Shown in pieces: positions 27,059-35,190 of a DNA stretch of 64,000 nt (the first letter of the stretch is position 1; every line of letters starts with the position of its first letter). The notes under the pieces are model-generated. The model did not search any database. It saw only the letters and a program-made list of their open reading frames with translations, and was not told where the DNA came from. The position numbers were made by a program, and so were the translations under genes. Source of the DNA: Frigoribacterium sp. CG_9.8. Lineage in GTDB: Bacteria; Actinomycetota; Actinomycetes; Actinomycetales; Microbacteriaceae. The stretch covers positions 124,001-188,000 of the forward strand of contig NZ_JADOVH010000002.1 in assembly GCF_015751965.1 (NCBI RefSeq), written 5' to 3'.

Positions 27059-29968
27059 GTGACGTCCACCCCCACTCAAGAACGCCGCCCTGCATCGCGA
27101 TCGAGAGTTACCCTCCTGATCACCCTTGCCGCCGTGGCAGTTCTTGTCGTCATTTTCTTCATTTTTGCAAGCCTGTACACCGATTGGCTGTGGTTCGAGC
27201 AACTCGGGTTCCTCAAGGTGCTGACGACCCAGTGGGTGGCAAGCACGGTGCTGTTCTTCACCGGGTTCGTCGCCATGGCGGTGCCGGTGCTCGCCAGCAT
27301 CGAAATCGCATTCCGCGGGCGACCGGTCTACGCGAAGCTGAACGCGCAGCTGGACCGCTACCAGCAGGTAATCGAACCACTTCGCCGCCTCGCGATGTGG
27401 GGAATCCCTGCGGTACTTGGACTCTTCGCCGGGGTCGCGAGCTCGTCGCGCTGGCAGTTGGTGCTCGCCTGGATGAACGGAGTGCCCAGCGGCAAGGTGG
27501 ATCCGCAGTTCCAGCTGGACGTCTCGTTTTACCTGTTTGCGCTCCCGTTCTACCAGGCGGTTGCGGCCTTTGCGTCGGCAGTCGTGCTGATCTCGGCTAT
27601 CGCTGCGATTGCGACAAGCTACCTCTACGGAGCGCTGCGCTTCAATGGCCGTGAGGTGCGGATCTCGCGCACCGCGCGCATCCAACTCGCGGTCACCGGT
27701 GCCGTCTACCTCGCGTTGCAAGCGGTGAGCATCTGGCTCGACCAGTACGCAACCCTCAGCACCAAGACCTCGAGCACCCTCTTCGAGGGCGCGTCCTTCG
27801 CAGACGCGACCGCAGTGATTCCCGGCCGCCAGATCCTCGCCGGGATCGCTGCCGTGGTCGCGATCCTGTTCGTCATCACCGCGGTTATCGGCCGCTGGCG
27901 TTTTCCCCTCATCGGCACGGCACTCCTTCTCGTGAGTGGTCTGCTCATCGGATCCGTCTATCCATTCATCGTGCAGAAGTTCCAGGTCGAGCCGAACGTG
28001 CGTGTTTTGGAGGCTCCGTACATCCAGCGCAATATCGATGCCACGAGGGATGCGTACGGCGTCGCCGATGTGAAGCAGGAAGCGTATTCCGCGAAGACGG
28101 ATGCCCAGCAGGGCGCGCTGCGCGACGACGTAGACACCACTGCGTCGATCCGCATCATCGACCCCGCCATCGTCTCGCCCGCCTTTGCGCAGTTGCAGCG
28201 AATCAAGCAGTACTACCAGTTCAAGAAATATCTGGATGTCGACCGCTACATGATCGACGGCAAGTCGCAAGACACCGTCATTGCGGTGCGCGAGCTCAAC
28301 CAGGCCAACACCAACGCCTCTCCCAGCTGGTACAACAACACCCTCGTTTACACCCACGGCTACGGTGTCGTCGCGGCCTACGGCAATCAGCGCTCGAGCG
28401 AGGGCCTGCCCGTGTTCCTCGAGTCGGGCATACCGGTGACCGGAGCTCTTGGCGAGTTCGAGCCGCGCATCTACTTCGGCGAGGAGTCACCAACATATTC
28501 GATCGTGGGCGGGCCTAAAGACGGCAAAAAGATCGAACTCGATTACCCAGCCGGTGACGCGAATTCCGACCAGAACGCTACCACGACCTTCTCGGGCGAC
28601 GGTGGGCCCAAGCTCGACAACGTATTCAAGAAACTGATCTACGCCGTCAAGTTCCAGTCGGAGCAGATCTTCCTGTCTGGCGGTGTCAACAACGACTCGC
28701 AGGTGCTCTACACGAGAAACCCGGTGGACCGCATCCAGAAGGCGGCGCCGTACCTCACGCTGGACAGCGATCCATATCCCGCGGTCGTCGACGGCCGGGT
28801 GAAGTGGATTGTGGATGGCTACACGACCAGCGCGAACTACCCCTACTCGGCGATCCAGCAGCTCAGCAATGCGATCGCCGATTCCTACACGCCGGCTCCG
28901 CAATTGGCCTTCGATGACATCAACTACATTCGCAACTCGGTGAAGGCCACGGTCGATGCCTACAGCGGGAAAGTCACGCTCTACGCTTGGGATGAGACAG
29001 ATCCGATCCTCAAGACCTGGCAGAAGATCTATCCGTCGACGGTAAAGCCCATCAGCGAAATTTCTTCCCAACTGATGAGTCACGTGCGTTACCCGGCCGA
29101 TTTGTTCAAGGTGCAACGCGAGATCCTTGGTGCTTATCACGTGACCGATCCGAACACGTTCTACTCCTCATCCGACGCGTGGGTCACGCCGTCCGACCCG
29201 ACTAAGACGGGCACTGCAGTGCCTCTCCAGCCGCCTTACTATCTGACGATGAAGGTTCCGGGTACGTCAGAACCGGCGTTCTCGATCTACTCCACCTATA
29301 TTCCGAGTTCTCGGGGAGCTGGCACCAGCAGCATCCTTACCGGCTACCTGGCAGCGAATGCGGATGCCGGCTCGACCAAGGGTGTGGTCGCGAAGGGGTA
29401 CGGCAAGCTCACCCTCCTCTCCCTGCCCAAACAGAACTCGGTGCCCGGTCCAGGCCAAGTGCAGAGCAACTTCAACACCGATACCGCGGTTGCTAATCAG
29501 CTTGCTCTGCTGCAGCGGGGTAACACCACCGTTGACCTCGGTAACCTGTTGACCGTGCCGGTCGGTGGCGGTCTGCTCTATGTGCAGCCGGTTTACGTCA
29601 AGTCGAATGCGGAGACGAGCTACCCGATCCTCCGCAAGGTCCTGGTGTCGTTCGGTGACAAGGTGGCGTTCGAAGATACCCTCGATGCCGCCCTCAACTC
29701 GCTGTTCGGCGGCAACTCCGGTGCGAGTGCCGGTGACGGTGGCGTAGTGGTAACACCCGGAACTGGAACTGGAACAGGAACCGGAACCGGGACGCCCAGC
29801 ACGGGCACCGGAGCGACAAGCGATGCGCTCAAGTCCGCCCTTGCCGATGTGCAGACCGCGCTGACCGCCCGTGCAACCGCGCTCAAGTCAGGCGACCTCG
29901 CGGCGTACGCGACCGCAGATGCGAATCTCGTAACCGCACTGAATAAGGTGTTCTCGGTCGAGAGGTAA
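27059..29968 (+). CDS. UPF0182 family large membrane protein
   Basis: A 969-residue protein with about seven N-terminal membrane helices (residues 15-310) and a large extracytoplasmic C-terminal region with conserved segments such as YGVADVKQEAYSAKTDAQ, TPSWYNNTLVYTHGYGVVAA-like text and FRISNSVKATVDAYSG-like text. UPF0182 is conserved across actinobacteria and has no proven function. The start is GTG with GGAG about eight nucleotides upstream; a TAAGAT hexamer (27015-27020) may be its -10. A linker of GT repeats (29756-29800, GTGTGTGTGTP) leads to a C-terminal helix resembling the family's usual end. Confidence 0.92.
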   Translation: MTSTPTQERRPASRSRVTLLITLAAVAVLVVIFFIFASLYTDWLWFEQLGFLKVLTTQWVASTVLFFTGFVAMAVPVLASIEIAFRGRPVYAKLNAQLDRYQQVIEPLRRLAMWGIPAVLGLFAGVASSSRWQLVLAWMNGVPSGKVDPQFQLDVSFYLFALPFYQAVAAFASAVVLISAIAAIATSYLYGALRFNGREVRISRTARIQLAVTGAVYLALQAVSIWLDQYATLSTKTSSTLFEGASFADATAVIPGRQILAGIAAVVAILFVITAVIGRWRFPLIGTALLLVSGLLIGSVYPFIVQKFQVEPNVRVLEAPYIQRNIDATRDAYGVADVKQEAYSAKTDAQQGALRDDVDTTASIRIIDPAIVSPAFAQLQRIKQYYQFKKYLDVDRYMIDGKSQDTVIAVRELNQANTNASPSWYNNTLVYTHGYGVVAAYGNQRSSEGLPVFLESGIPVTGALGEFEPRIYFGEESPTYSIVGGPKDGKKIELDYPAGDANSDQNATTTFSGDGGPKLDNVFKKLIYAVKFQSEQIFLSGGVNNDSQVLYTRNPVDRIQKAAPYLTLDSDPYPAVVDGRVKWIVDGYTTSANYPYSAIQQLSNAIADSYTPAPQLAFDDINYIRNSVKATVDAYSGKVTLYAWDETDPILKTWQKIYPSTVKPISEISSQLMSHVRYPADLFKVQREILGAYHVTDPNTFYSSSDAWVTPSDPTKTGTAVPLQPPYYLTMKVPGTSEPAFSIYSTYIPSSRGAGTSSILTGYLAANADAGSTKGVVAKGYGKLTLLSLPKQNSVPGPGQVQSNFNTDTAVANQLALLQRGNTTVDLGNLLTVPVGGGLLYVQPVYVKSNAETSYPILRKVLVSFGDKVAFEDTLDAALNSLFGGNSGASAGDGGVVVTPGTGTGTGTGTGTPSTGTGATSDALKSALADVQTALTARATALKSGDLAAYATADANLVTALNKVFSVER

Positions 29969-30003
29969 ACCGGTCTCCATCCCGTGGTAGTCTTATGAGG
30001 TGC

Positions 30004-30077
30004 CGCGGGGTGGAGCAGTTCGGTAGCTCGCTGGGCTCATAACCCAGAGGTCGCAGGTTCAAATCCTGTCCCCGCAA
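30004..30077 (+). tRNA. Initiator tRNA-fMet (anticodon CAT)
   Basis: The sequence folds as a full cloverleaf. The acceptor stem CGCGGGG pairs with CCCCGC and leaves C1 opposite A72, the mismatch typical of bacterial initiator tRNA. The anticodon stem has three consecutive G:C pairs (GGG/CCC) around CTCATAA, also initiator-specific; the anticodon CAT is at 30038-30040. The T arm GTTCAAATC is present. The 3' CCA is not encoded. An intrinsic terminator follows at 30107. Confidence 0.96.
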
Positions 30078-30106
30078 CAGCGCATTACAGCGAAAGCATC
30101 ACGCAG

Positions 30107-30139
30107 AAGGCCCGAAGCCACCTAGGTTCCGGGCCTTTT
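30107..30139 (+). terminator. Intrinsic terminator after tRNA-fMet
   Basis: AAGGCCCG (30107-30114) pairs perfectly with CGGGCCTT (30130-30137), followed by TT. The 8-bp stem with a 15-nt loop lies 30 nt after the tRNA. The adjacent 30140-30245 region contains a repeated TTTCGACACTG and no gene. Confidence 0.8.
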
Positions 30140-30245
30140 GCTATGGGGGTTTCGACACTGAGGATTTCGACACTGGGGTGTGCAAGTGGCGCTTCCTCTG
30201 CCATGCGCGATCCAGAGCAGGTGCAGCGTACCGCCGGGTGAGCGG

Positions 30246-31100
30246 CTATTGCGCAGGAGGACGCGACTGCATCGATCGAGACAGAGCCGCCAACTCTCCA
30301 CGTGATCGAGCTCCCGCCTTTGCGAGTAGGTTTGACACGTGAAATTTCACCGTGTTTTCACTTATCGCTAGTTCGACGGCAATCTCCCTATTTCTCGCAC
30401 CGGATGACACCAGCGAGAGCACCTCGCGCTCTCGTCGTGACAGTTCGACCGTGTCTGCGAGGGGCTGCGGTTCGACCGGGGGATCCAGCGGGAGGCGGAT
30501 CTCGAGGGACGAACCCCAGCCAGCTACCGCAGAGACGGCCAGTTCCCCGTTGAGCGACGCTACCCGTTCGGCGATCGGGCGCAGGGCGTCGTCATGCACG
30601 GTGAGCTCGCCCTGGCCGTCATCCCGGATGCCGATGAGCAGGTTGAATCCATCACAATCCCATTGGATCCGAACGCGTTGGGACTGCCCGGTGTCGACAA
30701 ATGCCAGAACTGCACTGCGCACAATGGCACGCGCGGCGTGAGCGACCTCCCCGGGCAGAGCACGCCCGGTGGTCGGTGGTTCCACGAACTGCACGTCCAA
30801 TTTCCCGAATCGCGCCAACGGCCGTAGATCGTTTCGGAGACGCGCGAAAGCCCCCACCACCGGTTCGAGGGTCGTGCTTCGCTGTTGGTCGGTGGCCATC
30901 CGTAATCCGACGAGCGCAGTGGTGGCGACATCGATCGCCATCATTCGCGCCGCTTTGTCCTCGAGCCGGGTTGATCGCAGCATCGCCAGGAGCGACTCCA
31001 AAGTGACCGCGTGACGGTCGGCCTGTTCGCCGATGGCACGCGCATGCTCAAGCGTCAGTGCTCGCGAGGCGGGGGACGGAAGCTGATCTTCTGACACCAT
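30246..31100 (-). CDS. HATPase-like domain fused to LuxR-type HTH regulator
   Basis: A 284-residue one-piece regulator. Residues ~10-100 are helical and kinase-dimerisation-like; ~125-210 resemble the HATPase domain of NarL-type sensor kinases, with a recognisable G box (RDDGQGEL) and the end RVASLNGELAVSAVAGWGSS, but the N-box Asn is replaced (ARAIVRSAVLAF) and no phospho-acceptor His is evident. Residues ~215-275 are a classic LuxR HTH (LSRREREVLSLV, then ISENTVKFHVSNLLAKAG). ATP binding without phosphotransfer is possible. ATG 31100 follows TAGGCT (minus strand, 31107-31112) by six nucleotides. It faces hxlB-hxlA and is the likely regulator of formaldehyde fixation. Confidence 0.78.
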   Translation of the reverse strand: MVSEDQLPSPASRALTLEHARAIGEQADRHAVTLESLLAMLRSTRLEDKAARMMAIDVATTALVGLRMATDQQRSTTLEPVVGAFARLRNDLRPLARFGKLDVQFVEPPTTGRALPGEVAHAARAIVRSAVLAFVDTGQSQRVRIQWDCDGFNLLIGIRDDGQGELTVHDDALRPIAERVASLNGELAVSAVAGWGSSLEIRLPLDPPVEPQPLADTVELSRREREVLSLVSSGARNREIAVELAISENTVKFHVSNLLAKAGARSRGELAALSRSMQSRPPAQ

Positions 31101-31108
31101 GTAGCTAG

Positions 31109-31144
31109 CCTACCCACTCGCACACACCCATACTTTAGGGTAGG
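31109..31144. promoter_or_regulatory. Inverted repeat between luxR-like gene and hxlB (candidate operator)
   Basis: CCTACCC (31109-31115) and GGGTAGG (31138-31144) form a perfect 7-bp inverted repeat. The left arm overlaps the -10-like TAGGCT of the regulator gene, and the right arm lies next to CTTTAGGG, just downstream of a TACTTT hexamer (31131-31136) that could serve hxlB. The position suits control of both divergent promoters by the LuxR-type protein. Confidence 0.45.
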
Positions 31145-31200
31145 AAAGACTGCTGGATCGGATGGGGGCACCTCGGGCAGTGGGCGCGCAGGGTTGAGAT

Positions 31201-31779
31201 ATGGAAAAGGCAGATATCTCGGTTGAATCGTCTCTTGCTCGCATCAGCGCAGAGATCGACACCGTCATCGCACGCCTCGTAAACGGAGATACGGATGCGC
31301 TGGCACCGGTCCTCGATCTCATTGCGGCCGCACCACGTGTTTTCGTTCTCGGCGCAGGTCGATCGGGACTCGCACTGCGGATGACGGCGATGCGCCTCAT
31401 GCACCTGGGGATCGAGGTGCATGTTGTCGGGGAAGTCACTACCCCCGCGATCGCGGAGCAGGATCTGCTTGTCACGGCGAGCGGCTCTGGCACCACCGCC
31501 GGGATCCTCCGAGCAGCCCAAACGGCGGCCGATGCGGGAGCGAAGGTCGCGGCGATCACCACTGCACCCGACTCGCCCCTCGCGCAACTGGCTACCGCAA
31601 CCATCGTGGTTCCCGCGGCTACGAAGCTCGATCGCAGCGAGACGGCGTCGACCCAGTATTCCGGCAGTCTCTTCGAGCAGGTGGTCGTTGTGCTCGGCGA
31701 CGCCCTCTTTGACGCCCTCTGGAAGCGCAGCGGACTCAGTGCTGACGAGCTCTGGCCGCGTCACGCCAACCTCGAGTAG
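31201..31779 (+). CDS. hxlB: 6-phospho-3-hexuloisomerase
   Basis: A 192-residue SIS-domain isomerase that converts D-arabino-3-hexulose 6-phosphate to fructose 6-phosphate, the second step of the ribulose monophosphate route. Typical features are VFVLGAGRSGLALRMTAMR (sugar-phosphate binding) and HVVGEVTTPAIAEQDLLV, then TASGSGTTAG. The length matches the PHI family. The gene directly precedes hxlA (65-bp gap). It is transcribed divergently from the HATPase-LuxR regulator. This pair detoxifies or assimilates formaldehyde in the cytoplasm, which may come from demethylation reactions such as those catalysed by P450 enzymes. Confidence 0.9.
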   Translation: MEKADISVESSLARISAEIDTVIARLVNGDTDALAPVLDLIAAAPRVFVLGAGRSGLALRMTAMRLMHLGIEVHVVGEVTTPAIAEQDLLVTASGSGTTAGILRAAQTAADAGAKVAAITTAPDSPLAQLATATIVVPAATKLDRSETASTQYSGSLFEQVVVVLGDALFDALWKRSGLSADELWPRHANLE

Positions 31780-31844
31780 CGACCCCGACCCCGAACGCTG
31801 CCCCTCTTCTTTCACACCACCCACCCGTAATGCAAAGGAACACA

Positions 31845-32468
31845 ATGAAACTGCAATTCGCCATGGACACTCTCACCGTCGAAGCCGCGCTGGAGCTAGC
31901 CGCAGCCGCAGCACCAAACGTCGATATCCTCGAGCTGGGGACCCCGCTGATCAAGAGTGCCGGGCTTTCGGCCGTCACGGCGATCAAGGCTGCACATCCC
32001 GACAAGATCGTCTTTGCTGACCTGAAGACAATGGATGCCGGAGAGCTCGAGGCGGATAGCGCTTTCGCAGCCGGTGCCGACCTCGTGACCGTTCTCGGCG
32101 CCGCAGGGGACAGCACCATCATTGGCGCTGTCACGGCAGCGAAGAAGCACGGCAAAGGCATAGTCGTAGACCTCATCGGTGTCGCCGACAAGGCAGCCCG
32201 TGCGAAGCAGGTCGTAGCCCTCGGGGCCGAATTCGTCGAAATGCATGCCGGCCTCGACGAGCAGGCAGAGGAGGGCTTCACCTTCGCCACCCTGCTGCGA
32301 GACGGCGAAGCATCCGGAGTTCCATTCTCGGTGGCTGGCGGTATCACCGTGTCGACGATCGCCTCCGTGCAGCGGTCGGGAGCGTTGGTCGCCGTTGCCG
32401 GGGGTGCAATCTACGGTGCCCCGGATGTTGGCGCCGCTGCGGCCGCTCTTCGCGCGGCAATTATCTGA
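31845..32468 (+). CDS. hxlA: 3-hexulose-6-phosphate synthase
   Basis: A 207-residue TIM-barrel enzyme of the OMP decarboxylase superfamily, which condenses formaldehyde with ribulose 5-phosphate. The catalytic signature DLKTMDAGELEAD (D-x-K-x-x-D) is present, along with LELGTPLIKSAG at the N-terminus and VAGGITVSTI near the end. I chose ATG 31845, with the ribosome-binding site AAAGGA at 31834-31839; an ATG at 31830 would add five residues. With hxlB it forms the formaldehyde-fixing module. It is followed by a strong hairpin. Confidence 0.93.
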   Translation: MKLQFAMDTLTVEAALELAAAAAPNVDILELGTPLIKSAGLSAVTAIKAAHPDKIVFADLKTMDAGELEADSAFAAGADLVTVLGAAGDSTIIGAVTAAKKHGKGIVVDLIGVADKAARAKQVVALGAEFVEMHAGLDEQAEEGFTFATLLRDGEASGVPFSVAGGITVSTIASVQRSGALVAVAGGAIYGAPDVGAAAAALRAAII

Positions 32469-32477
32469 TCCCGTTTG

Positions 32478-32509
32478 GACGCACGGGCGGAACCATGCGC
32501 CCGTGCGTC
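32478..32509. terminator. Strong hairpin between hxlA and the permease gene
   Basis: GACGCACGGGCG (32478-32489) pairs perfectly over 12 bp with CGCCCGTGCGTC (32498-32509) around an 8-nt loop. There is no T-run, but the position, between the convergent hxlA and permease genes, suggests a bidirectional terminator. Confidence 0.6.
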
Positions 32510-32597
32510 AGTCATGCGGTCGCACGTAAGGCCGCATGGCTGACAGATCGGCGCGCGGTCCTGACAACAGGCGGGCCGCAGCGCTGTGGGTTACGGG

Positions 32598-34124
32598 CTA
32601 CGACAGCACGTCGCGCAGCAGCTCCTGGTTCACGGATGTGCGGGCTCGGGACACTAGGTATCCAAGACCGAGCAGCGCGAACGGAAGCAGCACCAGCACC
32701 CAACCGATGGCGCTGAGGCCCCAGGAATCGACTGTGGGATCGACGCCATCGGCCACGGTGCCGGCGAGCAGCCCGAACCTCGACATCAGCAGGTATTCAC
32801 CAAGAACAAGACCGACCGTCGCGAGGATTGGGGCGATGCTCCTCTGAAACACGTTCTCCTCGCCCCGGTTCCTGCGGAAGTACACCATGATCGCAATGCA
32901 GACGAGAATCTCGATCAGCACGATCGCCACGACCGACAGTCCGCTGAACCAGTAGAAGAGATTGAGCACGGGGTCGAGCCGGAAGACGGCGAAGGCGACG
33001 ATGATGATCCCCGTGATTACCGAGGTAACCACGGATGCCGCCGCCGGCGCCCCGCGCCCGTTGACGGTACCGAGGCGGGCGGGAAGCACTCCGCCACGAC
33101 CCATCGCGAAGAGGTAGCGGCTTGCCGCATTCTGAAACGCGAGGAGACCGGCGAACAGGCTCGAGAGCACCAGGATCGACATGACTGTCGCCATCCACGG
33201 TCCCACGTATTGGGTGGCAAGGGAGAACAACACTTCGGCGGGGGCGGCGAGTGGCACCGTGCCGATCGTCGAGAGCTCGGCCGTTCGCTCGACTACCTTC
33301 GATGCACCCATCCCGGTAACCATGGCGAATGCAGTGAGTGAGAAGAGCACGGTGATCACGATGACGGCGAGGTAGGTGGCGCGGGGTACAACTTTCTTTG
33401 GGTTGCGTGACTCTTCGCCGTAAATCGCCGTCGCCTCGAATCCGATGAACGAGGCGAACGCAAACGCGAACGCGATACCGGCGGATCCGGCGAGGCCACC
33501 GGCGACGATTGCTGCGGGGTTGAACGAGGCCCAGATATCGACGCCCTCCGGACCGCCATTGGCGAGGATGACGACGGAGGTGACCACGAGTGCAGTGAGT
33601 TCGAGGAGCATGAGAACTCCGAGCACGCGCGCGCCGATATCCACGCGCAACAGGGAGAGCACGGTCACGAGTGCCCAGGAAATGAGCGTCCAGGCCCACC
33701 ACGGGAGCACACCAACCTGGCCGGCCATCACGGCGCCGAAGAATCCGTAGACCGCGAGCTGTACCGCCACGTAGGCGAGGATCGATACGAACGCGGAGGC
33801 GATACCGGCGTGACGACCGAGTCCGCGACCGATGTAGGCGAAGAAGGCTCCGGCATTGGTGACGCGCTGGCTCATCGCTGCGTAGCCGACGCTGAACAGC
33901 AGCAGGGTGATTCCGACCGCGAGGTAGGCGCCGGGTGCTGCTGCACCGTTGCCGAGCACGATGGCTACCGGTACCGCACCGGTCATTCCGACCAGCGGCG
34001 CCGCAGCCGCGACGACGAAGAACACGATACCGATGGTGCCGAGGCGACCCTTCTGCAGAGTCGTACCGGTGTCGCCTTCGGAGGCAGGGGCGTCTGGGGC
34101 CAGGGGGTCTGGAGCAAGTGCCAT
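32598..34124 (-). CDS. APC-family amino acid/amine permease
   Basis: A 508-residue integral membrane protein with about 12-14 hydrophobic helices. The APC signature near helix 1 reads FFVVAAAAPLVGMTGAVPV, and GLAGSAGIAFAFAFASFIGF with EATAIYGEE marks the helix 6 region. It should import an amino acid or amine by H+ symport. The start is ATG 34124 with GAGGAG about seven nucleotides upstream (34132-34137); a longer ATG at 34139 is rejected. It lies at the edge of the catabolic island and shares the divergent control region with two to three copies of the TTCGGATAC motif, so it probably brings in the pathway substrate. Confidence 0.85.
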   Translation of the reverse strand: MALAPDPLAPDAPASEGDTGTTLQKGRLGTIGIVFFVVAAAAPLVGMTGAVPVAIVLGNGAAAPGAYLAVGITLLLFSVGYAAMSQRVTNAGAFFAYIGRGLGRHAGIASAFVSILAYVAVQLAVYGFFGAVMAGQVGVLPWWAWTLISWALVTVLSLLRVDIGARVLGVLMLLELTALVVTSVVILANGGPEGVDIWASFNPAAIVAGGLAGSAGIAFAFAFASFIGFEATAIYGEESRNPKKVVPRATYLAVIVITVLFSLTAFAMVTGMGASKVVERTAELSTIGTVPLAAPAEVLFSLATQYVGPWMATVMSILVLSSLFAGLLAFQNAASRYLFAMGRGGVLPARLGTVNGRGAPAAASVVTSVITGIIIVAFAVFRLDPVLNLFYWFSGLSVVAIVLIEILVCIAIMVYFRRNRGEENVFQRSIAPILATVGLVLGEYLLMSRFGLLAGTVADGVDPTVDSWGLSAIGWVLVLLPFALLGLGYLVSRARTSVNQELLRDVLS

Positions 34125-34160
34125 TTCGATACTCCTCATTGAGTTCGCTCAGCGGGGTGG

Positions 34161-34191
34161 TTCGGGTACGAGCAAGTCGTCCGTATCCGAA
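34161..34191. promoter_or_regulatory. Candidate MarR operators upstream of the permease gene
   Basis: TTCGGGTAC (34161-34169) and GTATCCGAA (34183-34191, the reverse complement of TTCGGATAC) lie head to head within 31 bp, before the permease start. The same motif recurs upstream of the decarboxylase-like gene, the P450 and the aldehyde dehydrogenase. GGGTACGAGCAAG (34164-34176) also matches GGGTACGAACAAG at 40308-40320 in 12 of 13 bases. Confidence 0.6.
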
Positions 34192-34249
34192 CGAGTTAGC
34201 TAACTGTGGCGAACCGTGCGCCTGACGTCAAGTGCAATCGACAAGTTCA

Positions 34250-34286
34250 TTCGGATACGAACAAGCGAAAAAATCTGGGCTATACT
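34250..34286 (+). promoter_or_regulatory. Operator TTCGGATAC and -10 TATACT upstream of the decarboxylase-like gene
   Basis: TTCGGATAC (34250-34258) lies within the imperfect palindrome GTTC-N10-GAAC (34245-34262), in the -35 area. TATACT (34281-34286), nearly the consensus -10, precedes the ATG by eight nucleotides, so the mRNA is likely leaderless. A repressor bound here would block the promoter. Confidence 0.6.
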
Positions 34287-34294
34287 CTGGCGCT

Positions 34295-35104
34295 ATGACT
34301 GCTCTCAACGGATTTCTCGCCCCGCTGACCCCCACCGGTGCGAGCTCGCTCGTGCCGAAGCCACCGTGGTACTACTCCGGCACACTGCTCACGGTGGAAT
34401 ACCTCACCGATCCGGCCAACGTGCGAGCTCTCCTGCCGGCGGACATCGATCTCGCACCCGACCGTCCGGGGGCCGTCGCCATCATCTGGGCAGACTGGCA
34501 GTCCTGCAGCGCGGGTGGCCTCGAACTGCTCGACCCCGTGCGCGCCCAGTACCTCGAGGCATTCGTCGTGGTGCGCTGCTCCCACCGGGGGGTCACCTAC
34601 AGCCGCTGCGTCGCAATCTGGGTCACCAAGGACTTCGCGATTGCCCGCGGATGGTTCCAGGGCTACCCCAAGAAGCTCGGCTCTGTGCACGTCACACGGC
34701 TGTTCTCGCGCGGCAAGGCGACACCACGGCTCGAAGCTGGAGCGCAGATCGGGGCCTCGCTCTCCGCCTATGACCACCGGCTGGCATCCGCCGTCGTCAC
34801 GCTGCGCGAACCCTCTGCTGACAACGGATTCGTCAACGGTCATCGGATGCTGCACAACCGCTTCATGCCCTCGATCAGCCAGGGCGAGGGTCTCTCTCTC
34901 GACCAGCTCGTGACCATGGGCGGCACCGACGCCGACCTCGGACCGGCCTGGCGCGGCGATGCGGAGCTGTCGCTCGCCGATTCGCCGTGGGACGAACTGC
35001 ATTCCATCCTCCCGGTGGCGGAGATCCTCGGCGGGTACTACCGGGAACTCGGCGTGACCTTCACCGGCGGAGACCTCGTGGAGGACCGCTCGCGCGCCGT
35101 GTGA
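34295..35104 (+). CDS. Acetoacetate decarboxylase-family enzyme
   Basis: A 269-residue protein. The motif GYPKKLGSVHVTRL contains the Lys that forms the Schiff base in acetoacetate decarboxylases, and EAFVVVRCSHRG contains the active-site Glu/Arg region. Family members decarboxylate beta-keto acids or act as aldolase-dehydratases, so the exact reaction is open; in this setting it could act on an oxo-acid produced by ring cleavage. The frame is open upstream to 34232, but ATG 34295 fits the TATACT -10. It converges on the glutamine-synthetase-like gene, with direct repeats in between. Confidence 0.8.
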   Translation: MTALNGFLAPLTPTGASSLVPKPPWYYSGTLLTVEYLTDPANVRALLPADIDLAPDRPGAVAIIWADWQSCSAGGLELLDPVRAQYLEAFVVVRCSHRGVTYSRCVAIWVTKDFAIARGWFQGYPKKLGSVHVTRLFSRGKATPRLEAGAQIGASLSAYDHRLASAVVTLREPSADNGFVNGHRMLHNRFMPSISQGEGLSLDQLVTMGGTDADLGPAWRGDAELSLADSPWDELHSILPVAEILGGYYRELGVTFTGGDLVEDRSRAV

Positions 35105-35115
35105 GCGTCGGCCCC

Positions 35116-35190
35116 GCTCCGTAGGCCACCGCTCCGTAGGCCACCGCTCAGTAGTCCATACCGCTCAGTAGTCCATACCGCTCAGTAGTC
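35116..35190. repeat. Two families of short direct repeats after the decarboxylase-like gene
   Basis: Two perfect copies of a 15-bp unit (GCTCCGTAGGCCACC, 35116-35145) are followed by two perfect copies of a 17-bp unit (GCTCAGTAGTCCATACC, 35146-35179) and a partial third. The array runs into the last codons of the convergent glutamine-synthetase-like gene. No CRISPR-like spacing is present. Confidence 0.85.

Noticed and set aside
30140-30245. Repeated TTTCGACACTG after the tRNA considered as an attachment site
   Set aside because: Only two short copies, no integrase and no match to the tRNA 3' end.
35116-35190. Direct repeats considered as a CRISPR array
   Set aside because: Units are adjacent with no unique spacers, only two to three copies, and no cas genes are near.
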